64,000 bases of DNA from HKCCE3408 sp039183205 (GCA_039183205.1 JBCDBR010000018.1:1-64000), one strand, 5' to 3'; shown: positions 49,952 to 59,924, numbered from the stretch's first letter. Translations and numbers: made by a program. Notes: generated by a model not told the origin, from the sequence alone.

Positions 49952-51514
49952 ATGAATACAGATAAATCCCGCGTGTTGATCTTCGACACCACCTTGCGTG
50001 ACGGGGAGCAATCCCCTGGCGCGACGATGAGCCACGCTGAAAAGCTGGAGATTGCCGGCCTGCTTGACGATATGGGCGTCGATATCATCGAAGCGGGCTT
50101 TCCGATCGCGTCGGAAGGCGATTTTGCCGCGGTCTCCGACATCGCCAAGGCCGCCCAAAACGCTATGATTTGCGGGCTTGCACGCGCCAATTTCAAGGAC
50201 ATCGAACGGTGTTGGGAGGCCGTTCGGCATGCGCGGTTTCCGCGCATACATACGTTTATCGGAACCTCACCGTTGCACCGCGCCATCCCCAATCTGACGC
50301 AAGATCAAATGGCTGAGCGGATCCATGAAACGGTGACCCATGCCAGGAACCTCTGCGACAACGTGCAGTGGTCCCCGATGGATGCCACGCGCACAGAATG
50401 GGAATACCTTGCGCGCGTTGTTGAGATTGCCATCCGGGCCGGCGCGACAACAATCAATATTCCCGATACAGTGGGATATACCGCGCCGGTGGAATCTGCC
50501 GATCTCATCCGCCGCCTCATCGCCGAAGTGCCTGGTGCTGAAGACGTGGTCTTCGCGACCCATTGCCACAACGATCTTGGGATGGCGACGGCCAATTCAC
50601 TGGCTGCTGTGGCAGGCGGGGCGCGGCAGATCGAATGCACGATCAACGGCCTGGGCGAACGGGCCGGCAATACCGCGCTTGAAGAGGTTGTCATGGCGCT
50701 GAAAGTGCGCCGCGATATCATGCCGTATCACACCGAAATCGACACGACGAAGATCATGCAAATTTCGCGTCGCGTCGCGACGGTCTCCGGCTTCAATGTG
50801 CAGTTTAACAAGGCAATCGTTGGCAAGAACGCTTTCGCCCATGAAAGCGGCATTCACCAAGACGGAATGCTGAAAAATGCCGAAACGTTCGAGATCATGC
50901 GCCCCGAGGATGTAGGCCTGTCAGGCACTTCCCTGCCGCTTGGCAAGCATTCCGGACGCGCCGCGCTGCGTGCCAAACTCAAAGAGTTGGGGCACGAAAT
51001 GGCTGACAATCAGCTGAACGATCTCTTCATACGCTTCAAGGATTTGGCCGACCGAAAAAAAGAAGTGTTCGACGATGACCTCATCGCGCTTGTCACAGAT
51101 GCAGGCAGCGACGGGGAGGGCCATCTTGAATTGAAGTTTCTGCGTGTGATCTGCGGCACCGAAGCCCCGCAATCAGCGGATCTGACGTTGCGCGTCAGCG
51201 CCGAAGACAAACAAGTGACCGCCCAAGGTGACGGACCCGTCGATGCCTGCTTCAACGCCGTCAAACAGCTGTTTCCCCATGGCGCGCGGCTTGAGCTTTA
51301 CCAAGTCGGCGCCGTGACCGAGGGGACTGACGCGCAGGCTACGGTGACGGTCCGTCTCGAAGAAGACGGTCGGATCGCCATTGGCCAATCTTCGGATACC
51401 GACACCGTGGTTGCCAGCGTGAAGGCCTATGTGAACGCATTGAACCGCTTGATCCTGCGGCGCGAAAAGGGTGGCAGCGATAAGGCTGAGGTAAGTTACA
51501 AAGACGCGGGCTAG
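49952..51514 (+). CDS. leuA: 2-isopropylmalate synthase
   Basis: A 520-residue enzyme for the first committed step of leucine synthesis (2-oxoisovalerate plus acetyl-CoA). The catalytic TIM barrel has DTTLRDGEQSPGATM near the start, the metal ligands in THCHNDLGMATANSLAAV and LGERAGNTALEEVVM; the C-terminal 130 residues form the leucine-sensing regulatory domain. AAGGA lies 6 bases before ATG. The leader peptide upstream suggests attenuation by leucine supply in addition to enzyme feedback. Confidence 0.96.
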   Translation: MNTDKSRVLIFDTTLRDGEQSPGATMSHAEKLEIAGLLDDMGVDIIEAGFPIASEGDFAAVSDIAKAAQNAMICGLARANFKDIERCWEAVRHARFPRIHTFIGTSPLHRAIPNLTQDQMAERIHETVTHARNLCDNVQWSPMDATRTEWEYLARVVEIAIRAGATTINIPDTVGYTAPVESADLIRRLIAEVPGAEDVVFATHCHNDLGMATANSLAAVAGGARQIECTINGLGERAGNTALEEVVMALKVRRDIMPYHTEIDTTKIMQISRRVATVSGFNVQFNKAIVGKNAFAHESGIHQDGMLKNAETFEIMRPEDVGLSGTSLPLGKHSGRAALRAKLKELGHEMADNQLNDLFIRFKDLADRKKEVFDDDLIALVTDAGSDGEGHLELKFLRVICGTEAPQSADLTLRVSAEDKQVTAQGDGPVDACFNAVKQLFPHGARLELYQVGAVTEGTDAQATVTVRLEEDGRIAIGQSSDTDTVVASVKAYVNALNRLILRREKGGSDKAEVSYKDAG

Positions 51515-51811
51515 GCATGCTGATTTTTGCCCGTTCCGATCCACGGGCTGGGTCTAAACCGCCATCTGATGCGGTCCGTAAATTTTAGCCCTCCAGTTGG
51601 TCTCTTTTGTCCGGATCGGGGTGGGAGTGGGCGAGCCCAATCCCGCCCCCAGGCGTTTTCGTGGGCGTGGACGACGCCGGTGCTAGCGCACTTACCCGCC
51701 GACGATGCCGGCAACCCCCTTTACGCCCCTGATCCGCAGTGACTATATGCAGGCCGGTCTCAAGCCCGAGTCGCTTGCGACCAAAGGGTGAGCGACGGGG
51801 ACACGTCTTTT
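51515..51811 (+). other. Intergenic region leuA-mreB
   Basis: About 300 bases without a supported gene. A GTG at 51788 extends the mreB frame by eight codons. The region should contain the promoter of the rod-shape operon, but I see no strong -35/-10 pair. A CCACGGGC/GCCC-type weak stem follows leuA; no clear terminator. Confidence 0.4.
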
Positions 51812-52852
51812 ATGGCCATTGGATTTGGCAGCCTCTTTTCCGCCGATATGGCAATCGATCTCGGTACGGCGAACACGCTGGTTTACGTCAAGGGCCGAGG
51901 TGTGATTTTGAATGAACCGTCCGTTGTGGCTTACCAAGTCAAGGACGGGGTAAAAAAGGCGATGGCCTTTGGTGAAGATGCCAAGCTGATGCTGGGGCGC
52001 ACGCCTGGATCCATCCAAGCGATCCGGCCGATGCGCGATGGCGTGATTGCCGACTTTGACGTGGCCGAAGAGATGATCAAGCACTTCATCCGGAAAGTGC
52101 ATCGGAGATCGACTTTCACAAAGCCCAAGATCATCGTTTGCGTCCCGCATGGCGCGACGCCAGTCGAAAAACGAGCGATCCGTCAGTCGGTTTTGTCGGC
52201 AGGGGCCCGCAAGGCCGGCCTCATCGCCGAGCCCATCGCTGCCGCCATCGGTGCGGGCATGCCTATCACTGATCCAACGGGTTCGATGGTGGTTGATATC
52301 GGCGGGGGAACGACCGAAGTGGCGGTTCTAAGTTTGGCCGACATCGTTTACGCACGCTCGGTTCGGGTTGGCGGCGACCGGATGGACGACGCTATCGTGA
52401 GCTATTTGCGCCGCCAGCAGAACCTTCTGATTGGCGAATCCACCGCTGAACGGATCAAGACATCGATCGGAACTGCTCGGATGCCCGATGACGGACGTGG
52501 GACATCAATGCAGATCCGCGGCCGCGACTTGCTGAACGGCGTGCCGAAGGAGACCGAGATCAATCAGGCGCAAGTTGCCGAAGCTTTGGCTGAACCTGTG
52601 CAGCAGATTTGCGAAGCGGTCATGGGTGCGCTTGAAGCAACGCCGCCTGACCTCGCGGCTGATATCGTCGATCGCGGCGTCATGCTCACCGGCGGCGGCG
52701 CGCTTCTGGGGGAGCTCGATTTGGCGCTGCGTGAGCAGACGGGTTTGGGCATTTCGGTCGCTGACGAAAGCTTAAATTGCGTCGCCCTCGGAACAGGCAA
52801 AGCGTTGGAGTATGAAAAATTGCTCCGCCATGCGATAGATTACGACAGCTAA
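51812..52852 (+). CDS. mreB: Rod-shape actin homologue MreB
   Basis: A 346-residue actin-fold ATPase. LFSADMAIDLGTANTLVYVKGRGVILNEPSVVA is the phosphate-1 region, GSMVVDIGGGTTEVAVLSL phosphate 2 and GVMLTGGGALLGELD the adenosine motif. It polymerises under the membrane and steers cell-wall synthesis by the RodA/PBP2 complex. ATG 51812 is preferred; GTG 51788 is possible because AAAGG lies right before it. First gene of mreB-mreC-mreD-mrdA-rodA. Confidence 0.95.
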   Translation: MAIGFGSLFSADMAIDLGTANTLVYVKGRGVILNEPSVVAYQVKDGVKKAMAFGEDAKLMLGRTPGSIQAIRPMRDGVIADFDVAEEMIKHFIRKVHRRSTFTKPKIIVCVPHGATPVEKRAIRQSVLSAGARKAGLIAEPIAAAIGAGMPITDPTGSMVVDIGGGTTEVAVLSLADIVYARSVRVGGDRMDDAIVSYLRRQQNLLIGESTAERIKTSIGTARMPDDGRGTSMQIRGRDLLNGVPKETEINQAQVAEALAEPVQQICEAVMGALEATPPDLAADIVDRGVMLTGGGALLGELDLALREQTGLGISVADESLNCVALGTGKALEYEKLLRHAIDYDS

Positions 52853-52873
52853 ACCGCGCGCCAGGGGTGACCG

Positions 52874-53836
52874 ATGGCGAAAGACCGTGATGACGACGAC
52901 TACGCCCGCCCGGTCCGGCGATTGCTGTTGACCGTATTGGTGCTGTTTTTGATTTCGCTCACACTGATTTGGCGGATCGATAATCCCCGCATGGAACGGG
53001 TTCGCGCGGCCATAACGGACCGCGTGCTACCAAACATGGAATGGGCAATGGCGCCGGTCACGGGCATTGCGCGGATGATTGATGACTTCCAAAGCTATCA
53101 GCGGCTTTACGATCAGAACCAGGAATTGCGCCAAGCGCTGCAAGATGCCCGTGCCTGGCGCGAAGCCGCACTTCAACTTGAGGAAGAAAACGCCCGACTT
53201 CGCGACCTCGTTCGCGTCCAACTGGATCCTGAGCTGACCTTTGTTACCGGGATCGTTTTGGCCGATAGCGGATCGCCGTTTCGGCGGTCGGTCTTGCTGA
53301 ACGTGGGTGCACGCGATGGCATCTTGGACGGCTGGGCGACGATGGATGGGCTGGGCGTGGTGGGCCGGATATCGGGTGTGGGGCAATCCACAAGCCGCGT
53401 GATCTTGCTGACCGACAGCAACAGCCGCGTGCCTGTCACGATTCAACCTTCGGGTCAACAGGCGCTTTTGATGGGCGACACCTCATCGGCGCCAATGCTG
53501 GAATTCATCGAAGACCCAGGCGACATTGCCCCCGGTGACCGAATTGTAACCTCCGGCGATGGCGGCCTGTTTCCGTCGTCGTTGTTGGTTGGCCAGGTCA
53601 TTGTGACGCCCGATGGGCGGTATCGAACATTGCTTGCGGCCGATTACGCACGGCTGAATTTCCTGCGCGTCATGCGCAGCCATCCAGGCACAACGCTCAG
53701 CGATCCTGGTGGGCTGATCGGTCCGCCATGGCCGCTTAACGCGCGTGGCCCCGAGGTGGAGCCGCACGTCAGCGATACGGTCGACGCGCCTGTGCCCCGC
53801 CCAACGACACTGCCAACAGCGGGGATAAGTCAGTAG
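52874..53836 (+). CDS. mreC: Rod-shape-determining protein MreC
   Basis: A 320-residue periplasmic scaffold anchored by one N-terminal membrane segment (RLLLTVLVLFLISLTLIW). A coiled coil (YQRLYDQNQELRQALQDARAWREAALQLEEENARLRDLV, about residues 75-112) leads to two beta-barrel domains, including GLGVVGRISGVGQSTSRVILLTDSNSRVPV. MreC links MreB to PBP2 and activates it. It follows mreB by 21 bases and its TAG is followed directly by the mreD ATG. Confidence 0.94.
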   Translation: MAKDRDDDDYARPVRRLLLTVLVLFLISLTLIWRIDNPRMERVRAAITDRVLPNMEWAMAPVTGIARMIDDFQSYQRLYDQNQELRQALQDARAWREAALQLEEENARLRDLVRVQLDPELTFVTGIVLADSGSPFRRSVLLNVGARDGILDGWATMDGLGVVGRISGVGQSTSRVILLTDSNSRVPVTIQPSGQQALLMGDTSSAPMLEFIEDPGDIAPGDRIVTSGDGGLFPSSLLVGQVIVTPDGRYRTLLAADYARLNFLRVMRSHPGTTLSDPGGLIGPPWPLNARGPEVEPHVSDTVDAPVPRPTTLPTAGISQ

Positions 53837-54361
53837 ATGGGGCCTAGCGCTTGGCATATTTGGACGTACCGGCTGACTTTTGTCGTGCTGGGCTTGGCGA
53901 TTATTGCCTTTTCGCTGTTGCCACTTGGACAGAATACCGGTGTTTTGGTCGGCCCGGATCTGCTTCTGGCATTCACCTTGGCATGGATATTGCGGCAACC
54001 GTCGGTTGTGCCAATCGGCGTGATTGTGGCCTTGTTTCTTACGGCCGATTTTTTGCTTCAGCGGCCACCGGGATTGTGGACAGCCCTGGTCTTGCTGGTC
54101 ACGGAATCGCTCCGAACACGGCGCGCGCAAACAACGGAATACAACTTCATTGTGGAATGGGCCTGGGTCACGGTGGCCATCTTTACGATCATCGTCGGGG
54201 AAAGATTTGTCTTGTGGGTTTTGTTGGCCCCACAAAGCTCGCTTGGCTTGGCGCTGGTCTACGGCCTGACAACAGCGGCGGTTTATCCTGCCATCGTCCT
54301 TATCTCGCATTATGTAATCGGGTTGCGTAGATTGGGCCCGACCGATGCGGAATCCGTGTGA
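53837..54361 (+). CDS. mreD: Rod-shape-determining membrane protein MreD
   Basis: A 174-residue membrane protein with five to six predicted spans and few conserved residues, typical of MreD. Identity rests on length, topology and position between mreC and the PBP2 gene. PDLLLAFTLAWILRQPSVVP near residue 37 resembles the family's PxxxL region. ATG abuts the mreC stop. Confidence 0.9.
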   Translation: MGPSAWHIWTYRLTFVVLGLAIIAFSLLPLGQNTGVLVGPDLLLAFTLAWILRQPSVVPIGVIVALFLTADFLLQRPPGLWTALVLLVTESLRTRRAQTTEYNFIVEWAWVTVAIFTIIVGERFVLWVLLAPQSSLGLALVYGLTTAAVYPAIVLISHYVIGLRRLGPTDAESV

Positions 54362-54364
54362 CAG

Positions 54365-56317
54365 ATGAAACGCACACCCAAGGAGATTGAGGAAAGCGCC
54401 CGCCAAGTAACCCGGCGTGGGTTGATCGTGAGCGTCCTGATGGGCACAACGGCGGCCGTCCTCGCTTTCCGCTTGCATCATCTCCAGGTCGACCGTGCGA
54501 GCGACTTCAGGCTACTGGCAGAAGAAAACCGGATTAAGGTCCGACTGCTGCCCCCGGCACGCGGTCTGATTTATGACCGAAATGGCGTCTTGTTGGCCGA
54601 CAATGAGCAAAATTACCGCATCACGCTGATCCGCGAAGATGCGGGCGATGTTGACGCTGTGCTCGACCGCCTGACAGAACTCGTCACGCTCGATACGCGC
54701 CGGCTGGATCGGGTTCGCGAAGAGATCTTTCGCCGCCCACCATTTGTGCCGGTCACAATCGCAGATCGGCTGAGTTGGGAAGAGCTTTCAACCGTTGCCG
54801 TGAACGCACCAGCACTCCCCGGTGTCACGCCGGAATTCGGTCTCAGCAGGATATACCCCCTCGGCGCGGACTTCGCCCATGTTGTGGGCTATGTCGGCCC
54901 CGTTTCCGACTGGTATCTTGAAACCACGGGCGACAGCGATCCAGTCCTGCAAATCCCAGACTTCCAGGTCGGCCGCTACAATATCGAAGCACAGATGGAA
55001 CGGCCGCTGCGCGGGCGCGCGGGCACACGCCGGGTGGAGGTCAATGCCGGTGGTCGTGTGATGCGAGAGCTTGACCGGGCGGAAGCGAGCCCCGGCTCCG
55101 ACGTGCAACTTACGATCGATGCGGGGCTCCAAAACTACACTGAGGCGCGTTTGGGCAACGAAAGTGCGGGAGCCGTTGTCTTGGATGCCACTACGGGTGA
55201 GATTTTGGCACTTGCCTCCGCCCCAACATTTGATCCTAACCAATTTGTCCGCGGTATTAGCCAAACTGCCTGGACTGGGTTGAACGAAGACCGGTACAGG
55301 CCGCTCGCCAACAAGGCCACACAAGGGCTGTATCCTCCCGGCTCAACCTATAAAATGATCGTCGCGCTTGCGGCTTTGGAGGGCGGTCACGTTGATCCTG
55401 CGGAAACTGTCCGGTGTACCGGATTTGTGGAGCTTGGCGACCGGCGGTTCCATTGTTGGCGGCGCGGCGGCCATGGGCAGATGGACCTTATTGAGGCCAT
55501 CAGCCAATCCTGCGACGTGTATTTTTACGATCTTGCGCAACGGGTCGGGATCGAGGCCATATCGGCGATGGCACGGCGGCTCGGATGCGGCGTTCGCCAC
55601 GAATTGCCGCTCTCGGCGGTGGCAACGGGCCTTGCACCAACAATGGCGTGGAAGCGGGAGAACCGCGGCAGCGAATGGCTGGTCGGGGATACCCTGAACG
55701 TATCCATTGGACAGGGCTTCGTTCTGGCCTCACCATTGCAATTGGCGGTCATGACCGCACGGGTAGCAACTGGTCTGACAATCAGCCCGCGCGTGGTGAA
55801 GTCCTTGGCTGGAGACGCGACCCAAGCGGCCATGCCTGAGCCATTGGACCTCAATCCATCTCATCTCGAAATTGTCCGCGCCGGTATGTACCGGGCGGTC
55901 AATGACAGCGATGGTACAGCTTATAGCAGCCGTGCGGAAATCACCGATTATGTGTTTTCTGGGAAAACCGGCACCAGCCAGGTGCGCAACATCACGGCTG
56001 CCGAGCGCGCCGAAGGCGTCACGGCAAACGAAGATCTGCCCTGGGAACGCCGGGACCACGCGCTCTTTGTCGGCTATGCGCCACTTTCGGAGCCACGATT
56101 TGCGGTCTCAGTCGTCGTCGAACATGGCGGCGGCGGTGCGGCGGTTGCAGCGCCCATCGCGCGCGATCTGCTGCTGCGTGCGCAAGTCGGTGACGTACCC
56201 CCCACGGAGCTTTACCCTCCGGCAGACCGGCCCGGCATTGAAAGGATGCATGACAACATGCCGCTCATTGAGATTGCGCCCCCGTCAAACACGTCAGGTG
56301 GGCGGTCTCAGGCATGA
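54365..56317 (+). CDS. mrdA: Penicillin-binding protein 2, elongasome transpeptidase
   Basis: A 650-residue class B PBP. One N-terminal membrane segment, the dimerisation domain with LLPPARGLIYDRNGVLLADN, then the transpeptidase: S-x-x-K in PPGSTYKMIVAL, the second motif in SQSCDVYFYDLA (S-C-D form normal for PBP2), and K-T-G-T in FSGKTGTSQV. It cross-links peptidoglycan during cell elongation with RodA. It starts 3 bases after mreD; its last codons overlap rodA in ATGA. Confidence 0.96.
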   Translation: MKRTPKEIEESARQVTRRGLIVSVLMGTTAAVLAFRLHHLQVDRASDFRLLAEENRIKVRLLPPARGLIYDRNGVLLADNEQNYRITLIREDAGDVDAVLDRLTELVTLDTRRLDRVREEIFRRPPFVPVTIADRLSWEELSTVAVNAPALPGVTPEFGLSRIYPLGADFAHVVGYVGPVSDWYLETTGDSDPVLQIPDFQVGRYNIEAQMERPLRGRAGTRRVEVNAGGRVMRELDRAEASPGSDVQLTIDAGLQNYTEARLGNESAGAVVLDATTGEILALASAPTFDPNQFVRGISQTAWTGLNEDRYRPLANKATQGLYPPGSTYKMIVALAALEGGHVDPAETVRCTGFVELGDRRFHCWRRGGHGQMDLIEAISQSCDVYFYDLAQRVGIEAISAMARRLGCGVRHELPLSAVATGLAPTMAWKRENRGSEWLVGDTLNVSIGQGFVLASPLQLAVMTARVATGLTISPRVVKSLAGDATQAAMPEPLDLNPSHLEIVRAGMYRAVNDSDGTAYSSRAEITDYVFSGKTGTSQVRNITAAERAEGVTANEDLPWERRDHALFVGYAPLSEPRFAVSVVVEHGGGGAAVAAPIARDLLLRAQVGDVPPTELYPPADRPGIERMHDNMPLIEIAPPSNTSGGRSQA

Positions 56318-57453
56318 GCTTTTTGGAATACACGGTCAAGACGACCCCGAGCGGGCTTCGAAAGTTCCTTTACTTCAATTGGCCATTGGTGGTTTTGGTT
56401 TCCGCTGTGGCCGGCATTGGCTGTCTGATGCTGTATTCCGTGGCAGGCGGGTCGATGAACCCCTGGGCTGGCCCTCAAATCCAACGTTTTACCCTAGGCT
56501 TCGTTATCATGTTCGGTGTTGCGCTGGTGCCCATTTGGTTTTGGCGCAATATGTCGGTCTTGGCTTATGCTGGCTCTGTCTTGCTGCTGATCTACGTGGA
56601 GTTTTTCGGGTTCACAGCCGGCGGCGCACAGCGCTGGATCGACCTGGGTTTTATGCGGCTGCAACCCTCTGAGGTTGCCAAGATAACGATCGTCATGCTG
56701 CTTGCGGCCTACTACGATTGGCTGCCGTCCGATCGCACATCGCGGCCCTTATGGGTGGCGCTTCCGGTTGCCTTTATTTTGGTTCCGGTTCTGCTGACCC
56801 TGCGCCAACCGGACCTGGGAACCGCGCTTTTGCTGATGTGCGGCGGGGCGGCGGTGGTCTTTATGGCCGGCGTGCATTGGATTTATTTCGCCGTGGCGTT
56901 GGTCCCTGCAATCGGTGCTGTGAACGCTATTTTCCTGCTGCGTGGTACCGCATGGCAACCCTTGCAAGACTACCAATATGACCGGATCGACGTCTTTTTG
57001 GACCCATCGATCGATCCACTTGGCGACGGATATCACATCACACAAAGCCAGATTGCCCTAGGCGCGGGAGGCATGTCCGGGCGTGGATTTATGCAAGGCA
57101 CGCAGACGCAAAACGACTTTCTGCCCGAGGCACAGACAGACTTTATCTTCACGACGTTGGCCGAAGAATTTGGCTTCATAGGCTCCGCATCGCTGCTATT
57201 TCTTTACGTTCTCATCTTGGTCTTTTGTATTGCCACGGCGCTGCAAACCAAGGATCGCTATGCGTCCATTCTGGCCTTCGGCATCGCCGTGTCGTTCTTT
57301 TTGTACTTCGCTGTCAACATGGCGATGGTGATGGGGCTTTTACCGGTTGTTGGCGTGCCATTGCCGCTTGTGAGCTTTGGCGGATCGGCCATGTTGGTTT
57401 TGATGACCGCATTCGGGTTGGTGCAATCAGCCCATATTCATCGGCCGAGGTGA
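56314..57453 (+). CDS. rodA: Rod-shape peptidoglycan polymerase RodA (SEDS)
   Basis: A 379-residue SEDS-family glycosyltransferase with about ten spans. Conserved pieces: GGAQRWIDLGFMRLQPSEVAKI, RQPDLGTALLL (with the catalytic Asp in the loop YDRIDVFLDPSIDPLGDGYH) and LPEAQTDFIFTTLAEEFGFIG. It polymerises lipid II into glycan strands next to PBP2. The ATGA overlap with mrdA couples their translation. Confidence 0.96.
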   Translation: MSFLEYTVKTTPSGLRKFLYFNWPLVVLVSAVAGIGCLMLYSVAGGSMNPWAGPQIQRFTLGFVIMFGVALVPIWFWRNMSVLAYAGSVLLLIYVEFFGFTAGGAQRWIDLGFMRLQPSEVAKITIVMLLAAYYDWLPSDRTSRPLWVALPVAFILVPVLLTLRQPDLGTALLLMCGGAAVVFMAGVHWIYFAVALVPAIGAVNAIFLLRGTAWQPLQDYQYDRIDVFLDPSIDPLGDGYHITQSQIALGAGGMSGRGFMQGTQTQNDFLPEAQTDFIFTTLAEEFGFIGSASLLFLYVLILVFCIATALQTKDRYASILAFGIAVSFFLYFAVNMAMVMGLLPVVGVPLPLVSFGGSAMLVLMTAFGLVQSAHIHRPR

Positions 57454-57488
57454 CGCAAGCCGTCACCTAAAACGCCAAAGGAACCCAC

Positions 57489-58421
57489 ATGCCCAACATC
57501 CTATTCGCCGCCCACACAGAAAGGTGGGATACCTACGAGACGCCGCTGCGCAAGGCGCTGTCTGAAGTGGGGCTTGGGGCGGCATGGTTGGGCATAAAGG
57601 CCGAACCGGAAGAGGTTGACTACATCGTCTACGCGCCGAATTCCAAATTGCAGGACTTCACACCCTACCTAAAGCTCAAAGCGGTCTTGAACCTTTGGGC
57701 GGGGGTTGAGGATGTTGTCGGGAACCAAAGCCTCAAAGTGCCGCTGGCGCGGATGGTCGATCCCGGGTTGGAGGAAGGCATGGTCGAATGGGTCTGCGGC
57801 CATGTTCTACGTCATCATCTCGGCATCGACGCCCACGTCGCTGGCCAAGATGGCATTTGGCGTTTGGGTGCGCCGCCCTTGGCGCGCGACCGGCGTGTGA
57901 CAGTATTGGGTCTCGGCGCGCTCGGCGCAGCCTGTGCACAAGCTCTTGCTGCTTTGAAGTTCAAGGTCACCGGTTGGTCACGAAGCCCAAAAAAGCTGCT
58001 TGGCGTGCAATGCCTGTCCGGTCCGAACGGCCTTGACGACGCGCTGCGTGACGCCGAGATCGTGGTTCTTCTCCTGCCCGACACAGCCGCTACACGCAAC
58101 GTCATGGATGCCGCGGCGTTTGCATATCTGGCGCCCGGAGCCGTCGTCCTTAACCCAGGCCGTGGCCCGTTGATCGACGACAAAGCACTCTTAGACGCGC
58201 TTGATGCGGGCCAAATCGGGCATGCAACATTGGACACTTTTCGGATCGAACCACTGCCCGCCGACCACCCTTTTTGGGCCCACCCCAAAGTGACCGTGAC
58301 CCCGCATATCGCCTCTGAAACGCGGCCGGACTCCGCTGCCCGCGTGATTGCCGAAAATATTCGTCGAGGAGAGGCAGGCATGCCCTTTCTGCATCTCGTC
58401 GATCGCGAGCGAGGTTATTAG
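57489..58421 (+). CDS. ghrA: Glyoxylate/hydroxypyruvate reductase A
   Basis: A 310-residue D-2-hydroxyacid dehydrogenase. The NAD(P) loop is VTVLGLGALGAACAQAL, followed by LNPGRGPLIDDKALLDALDAGQIGHATLDTF with the catalytic Arg missing from the usual LVNxGRG form only in spelling (NPGRGP keeps Arg), and HPKVTVTPHIAS with the catalytic His. It reduces glyoxylate and hydroxypyruvate. Close to the GhrA/YcdW group in length and order. AAAGGAA precedes ATG. Confidence 0.9.
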   Translation: MPNILFAAHTERWDTYETPLRKALSEVGLGAAWLGIKAEPEEVDYIVYAPNSKLQDFTPYLKLKAVLNLWAGVEDVVGNQSLKVPLARMVDPGLEEGMVEWVCGHVLRHHLGIDAHVAGQDGIWRLGAPPLARDRRVTVLGLGALGAACAQALAALKFKVTGWSRSPKKLLGVQCLSGPNGLDDALRDAEIVVLLLPDTAATRNVMDAAAFAYLAPGAVVLNPGRGPLIDDKALLDALDAGQIGHATLDTFRIEPLPADHPFWAHPKVTVTPHIASETRPDSAARVIAENIRRGEAGMPFLHLVDRERGY

Positions 58422-58493
58422 CAAAGGGTGTTGCAACCGCCGCCGGCAGCGCTCCCGCCTGAATTGGCAAGGCCTAACACCGCGGACGGGCGG

Positions 58494-59261
58494 TTAGCGC
58501 AGCTTGGGCGGCCGCGCGGGGTCTTTGCCTGGCGCTTCGGGCAATTTCGGCTGTGGTGGTCGTGGTAAATCCACCGTTAGCCCTGCCGCCATGGCGCGTT
58601 CGGCCGCCACGCCGCCTGCGGGCAAAAACGCCAGATCGACAGATGCAGGATCAGTCCCAATGATGGCCAGCACTTCTCCGATGAGCTGCACCAGGACGGG
58701 CTCAGCCTCCTCGTTGGCGCCAATAAACGCGATGAAAGGACGCGCGTCCGAACCGCTATATTCTGCCTCAGCAAGTACCGCCGATTGCGCCAAGCCTTGC
58801 GTTGCAGCAAAGCGCGCCTCGATTTGCGGCAGGAGCGCGTCCGTCCAGCCACGCGGCGCCGCCAGGCGGCTCGGTTTACCCATCATGACTTTTGGAATGA
58901 CCTGCATCTGTGCAAGCCAATCGACGGCGCTGTCCGGAAACAGGTATTCCTGCGACGTTCCCAGATTGAGACCAAGGCCGATGCCGCGATCGGCGAGCAT
59001 ATTCACAAGACTTCGGCCGGACAGGGCAACAAAGGGCGCACTGCTGGCGAAATCGACCAAACGCTCTTCGCGGTCGAACACCAATGCCACCTGTCCGTCA
59101 CCTGCGGGAAAGAGCAGCGGCACAACCTGGCCCGCCTTGGCTTCGGCTTGGAGAAGCAGACAAAGTTCGCTTGCCGCAAGGGTTGCATAAAGCACGCGCG
59201 TCCGGCTTTCGTCCTCGGGCGTTTCTGACAGCGCTGCAACGGCGGCGTCCAGTGGCGTCAT
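58494..59261 (-). CDS. SseB-like protein
   Basis: A 255-residue protein. Residues 1-125 match the SseB N-terminal fold: LDAAVAALSETPEDESRTRVLYATLAASELCLLL, PAGDGQVALVFDREERLVDF and GRSLVNMLADRGIGLGLNLGTSQEYLF. The second half is the partner domain. SseB was named for enhanced serine sensitivity; its molecular role is unknown. The start overlaps the uracil-DNA glycosylase stop by 4 bases, so both are co-transcribed. Confidence 0.85.
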   Translation of the reverse strand: MTPLDAAVAALSETPEDESRTRVLYATLAASELCLLLQAEAKAGQVVPLLFPAGDGQVALVFDREERLVDFASSAPFVALSGRSLVNMLADRGIGLGLNLGTSQEYLFPDSAVDWLAQMQVIPKVMMGKPSRLAAPRGWTDALLPQIEARFAATQGLAQSAVLAEAEYSGSDARPFIAFIGANEEAEPVLVQLIGEVLAIIGTDPASVDLAFLPAGGVAAERAMAAGLTVDLPRPPQPKLPEAPGKDPARPPKLR

Positions 59262-59848
59262 GCCAAGGCCTCGGCGACAGCGGTGCGTAAAGCCGGCAAG
59301 AGCTCTGTCTCAAACCACGGATTTTTCTTCAGCCATGCATTATTGCGCCATGAAGGGTGCGGTAGAGGAAACGTTTTGGGTGCGTGATCCCGCCAGGCTT
59401 TAACGTGGTCGCGCACGCTCTTCCCCCGAGCAAGATGCCAATCCAACGCGTAACGGCCGACCAACAGGGTCAAAGTCGCCGGACCCAGCCCTGACAAAAC
59501 CGTGCTGCGCCATGTCCGGGCGCAAAGCACCGGCGGTGGCAAATCGGCCCCCGACATGTCGTAGCCTGGAAAGCAAAACGCCATTGGCAAAATCGCAATC
59601 CTTTCACGATCATAGAACGTCTCTGCCGTGACCCCCATCCATGCGCGCAATCGATCACCTGACGGGTCCGTAAACGGTCGACCAGAGGCATGGACCCGTG
59701 CACCCGGCGCCTGGCCTGCGACTAAAATCCTCGGCGTCGCGCGGCTCAGCCATACGACCGGGCGCGGTGCATGCTGCGTGGCCGTCGCGGCAAAGCGGTC
59801 TTTGCACAATCGGCAGGTCTCGATTTGATGTGTCAGCTCATCAAGCAT
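59258..59848 (-). CDS. Uracil-DNA glycosylase family protein, Fe-S type
   Basis: A 196-residue protein of the family 4/5-like uracil-DNA glycosylases. GQAPGARVHASGRPFTDPSGDRLRAWMG (about residues 45-72) is motif 1 and LPHPSWRNN near residue 167 resembles motif 2 (H-P-S). Cys12, Cys15, Cys92 and Cys109 have the spacing of the [4Fe-4S] ligands in family 4 enzymes. It should remove uracil from DNA, though some relatives differ in activity. Open frame extends to 59878; ATG 59848 begins at the family start. Confidence 0.88.
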   Translation of the reverse strand: MLDELTHQIETCRLCKDRFAATATQHAPRPVVWLSRATPRILVAGQAPGARVHASGRPFTDPSGDRLRAWMGVTAETFYDRERIAILPMAFCFPGYDMSGADLPPPVLCARTWRSTVLSGLGPATLTLLVGRYALDWHLARGKSVRDHVKAWRDHAPKTFPLPHPSWRNNAWLKKNPWFETELLPALRTAVAEALA

Positions 59849-59888
59849 GATCAGAAGGGATAGCAGGATCGTTTGCAACGAAAAGGGC

Positions 59889-59922
59889 TAGACAAAAATT
59901 CGTTATTTCTATAATTATAGAA
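59889..59922 (+). promoter_or_regulatory. Promoter with ArsR-type operator over -10 box
   Basis: TTCTATAATTATAGAA at 59907-59922 is a perfect 16-bp palindrome that contains a consensus -10 TATAAT at 59910-59915. A -35-like TAGACA lies at 59889-59894 (spacer 15). The arsR ATG is at 59925, only 10 bases after the -10, so the message would have almost no leader. Binding of the ArsR dimer here would block RNA polymerase, giving self-repression. Confidence 0.75.
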
Positions 59923-59924
59923 TC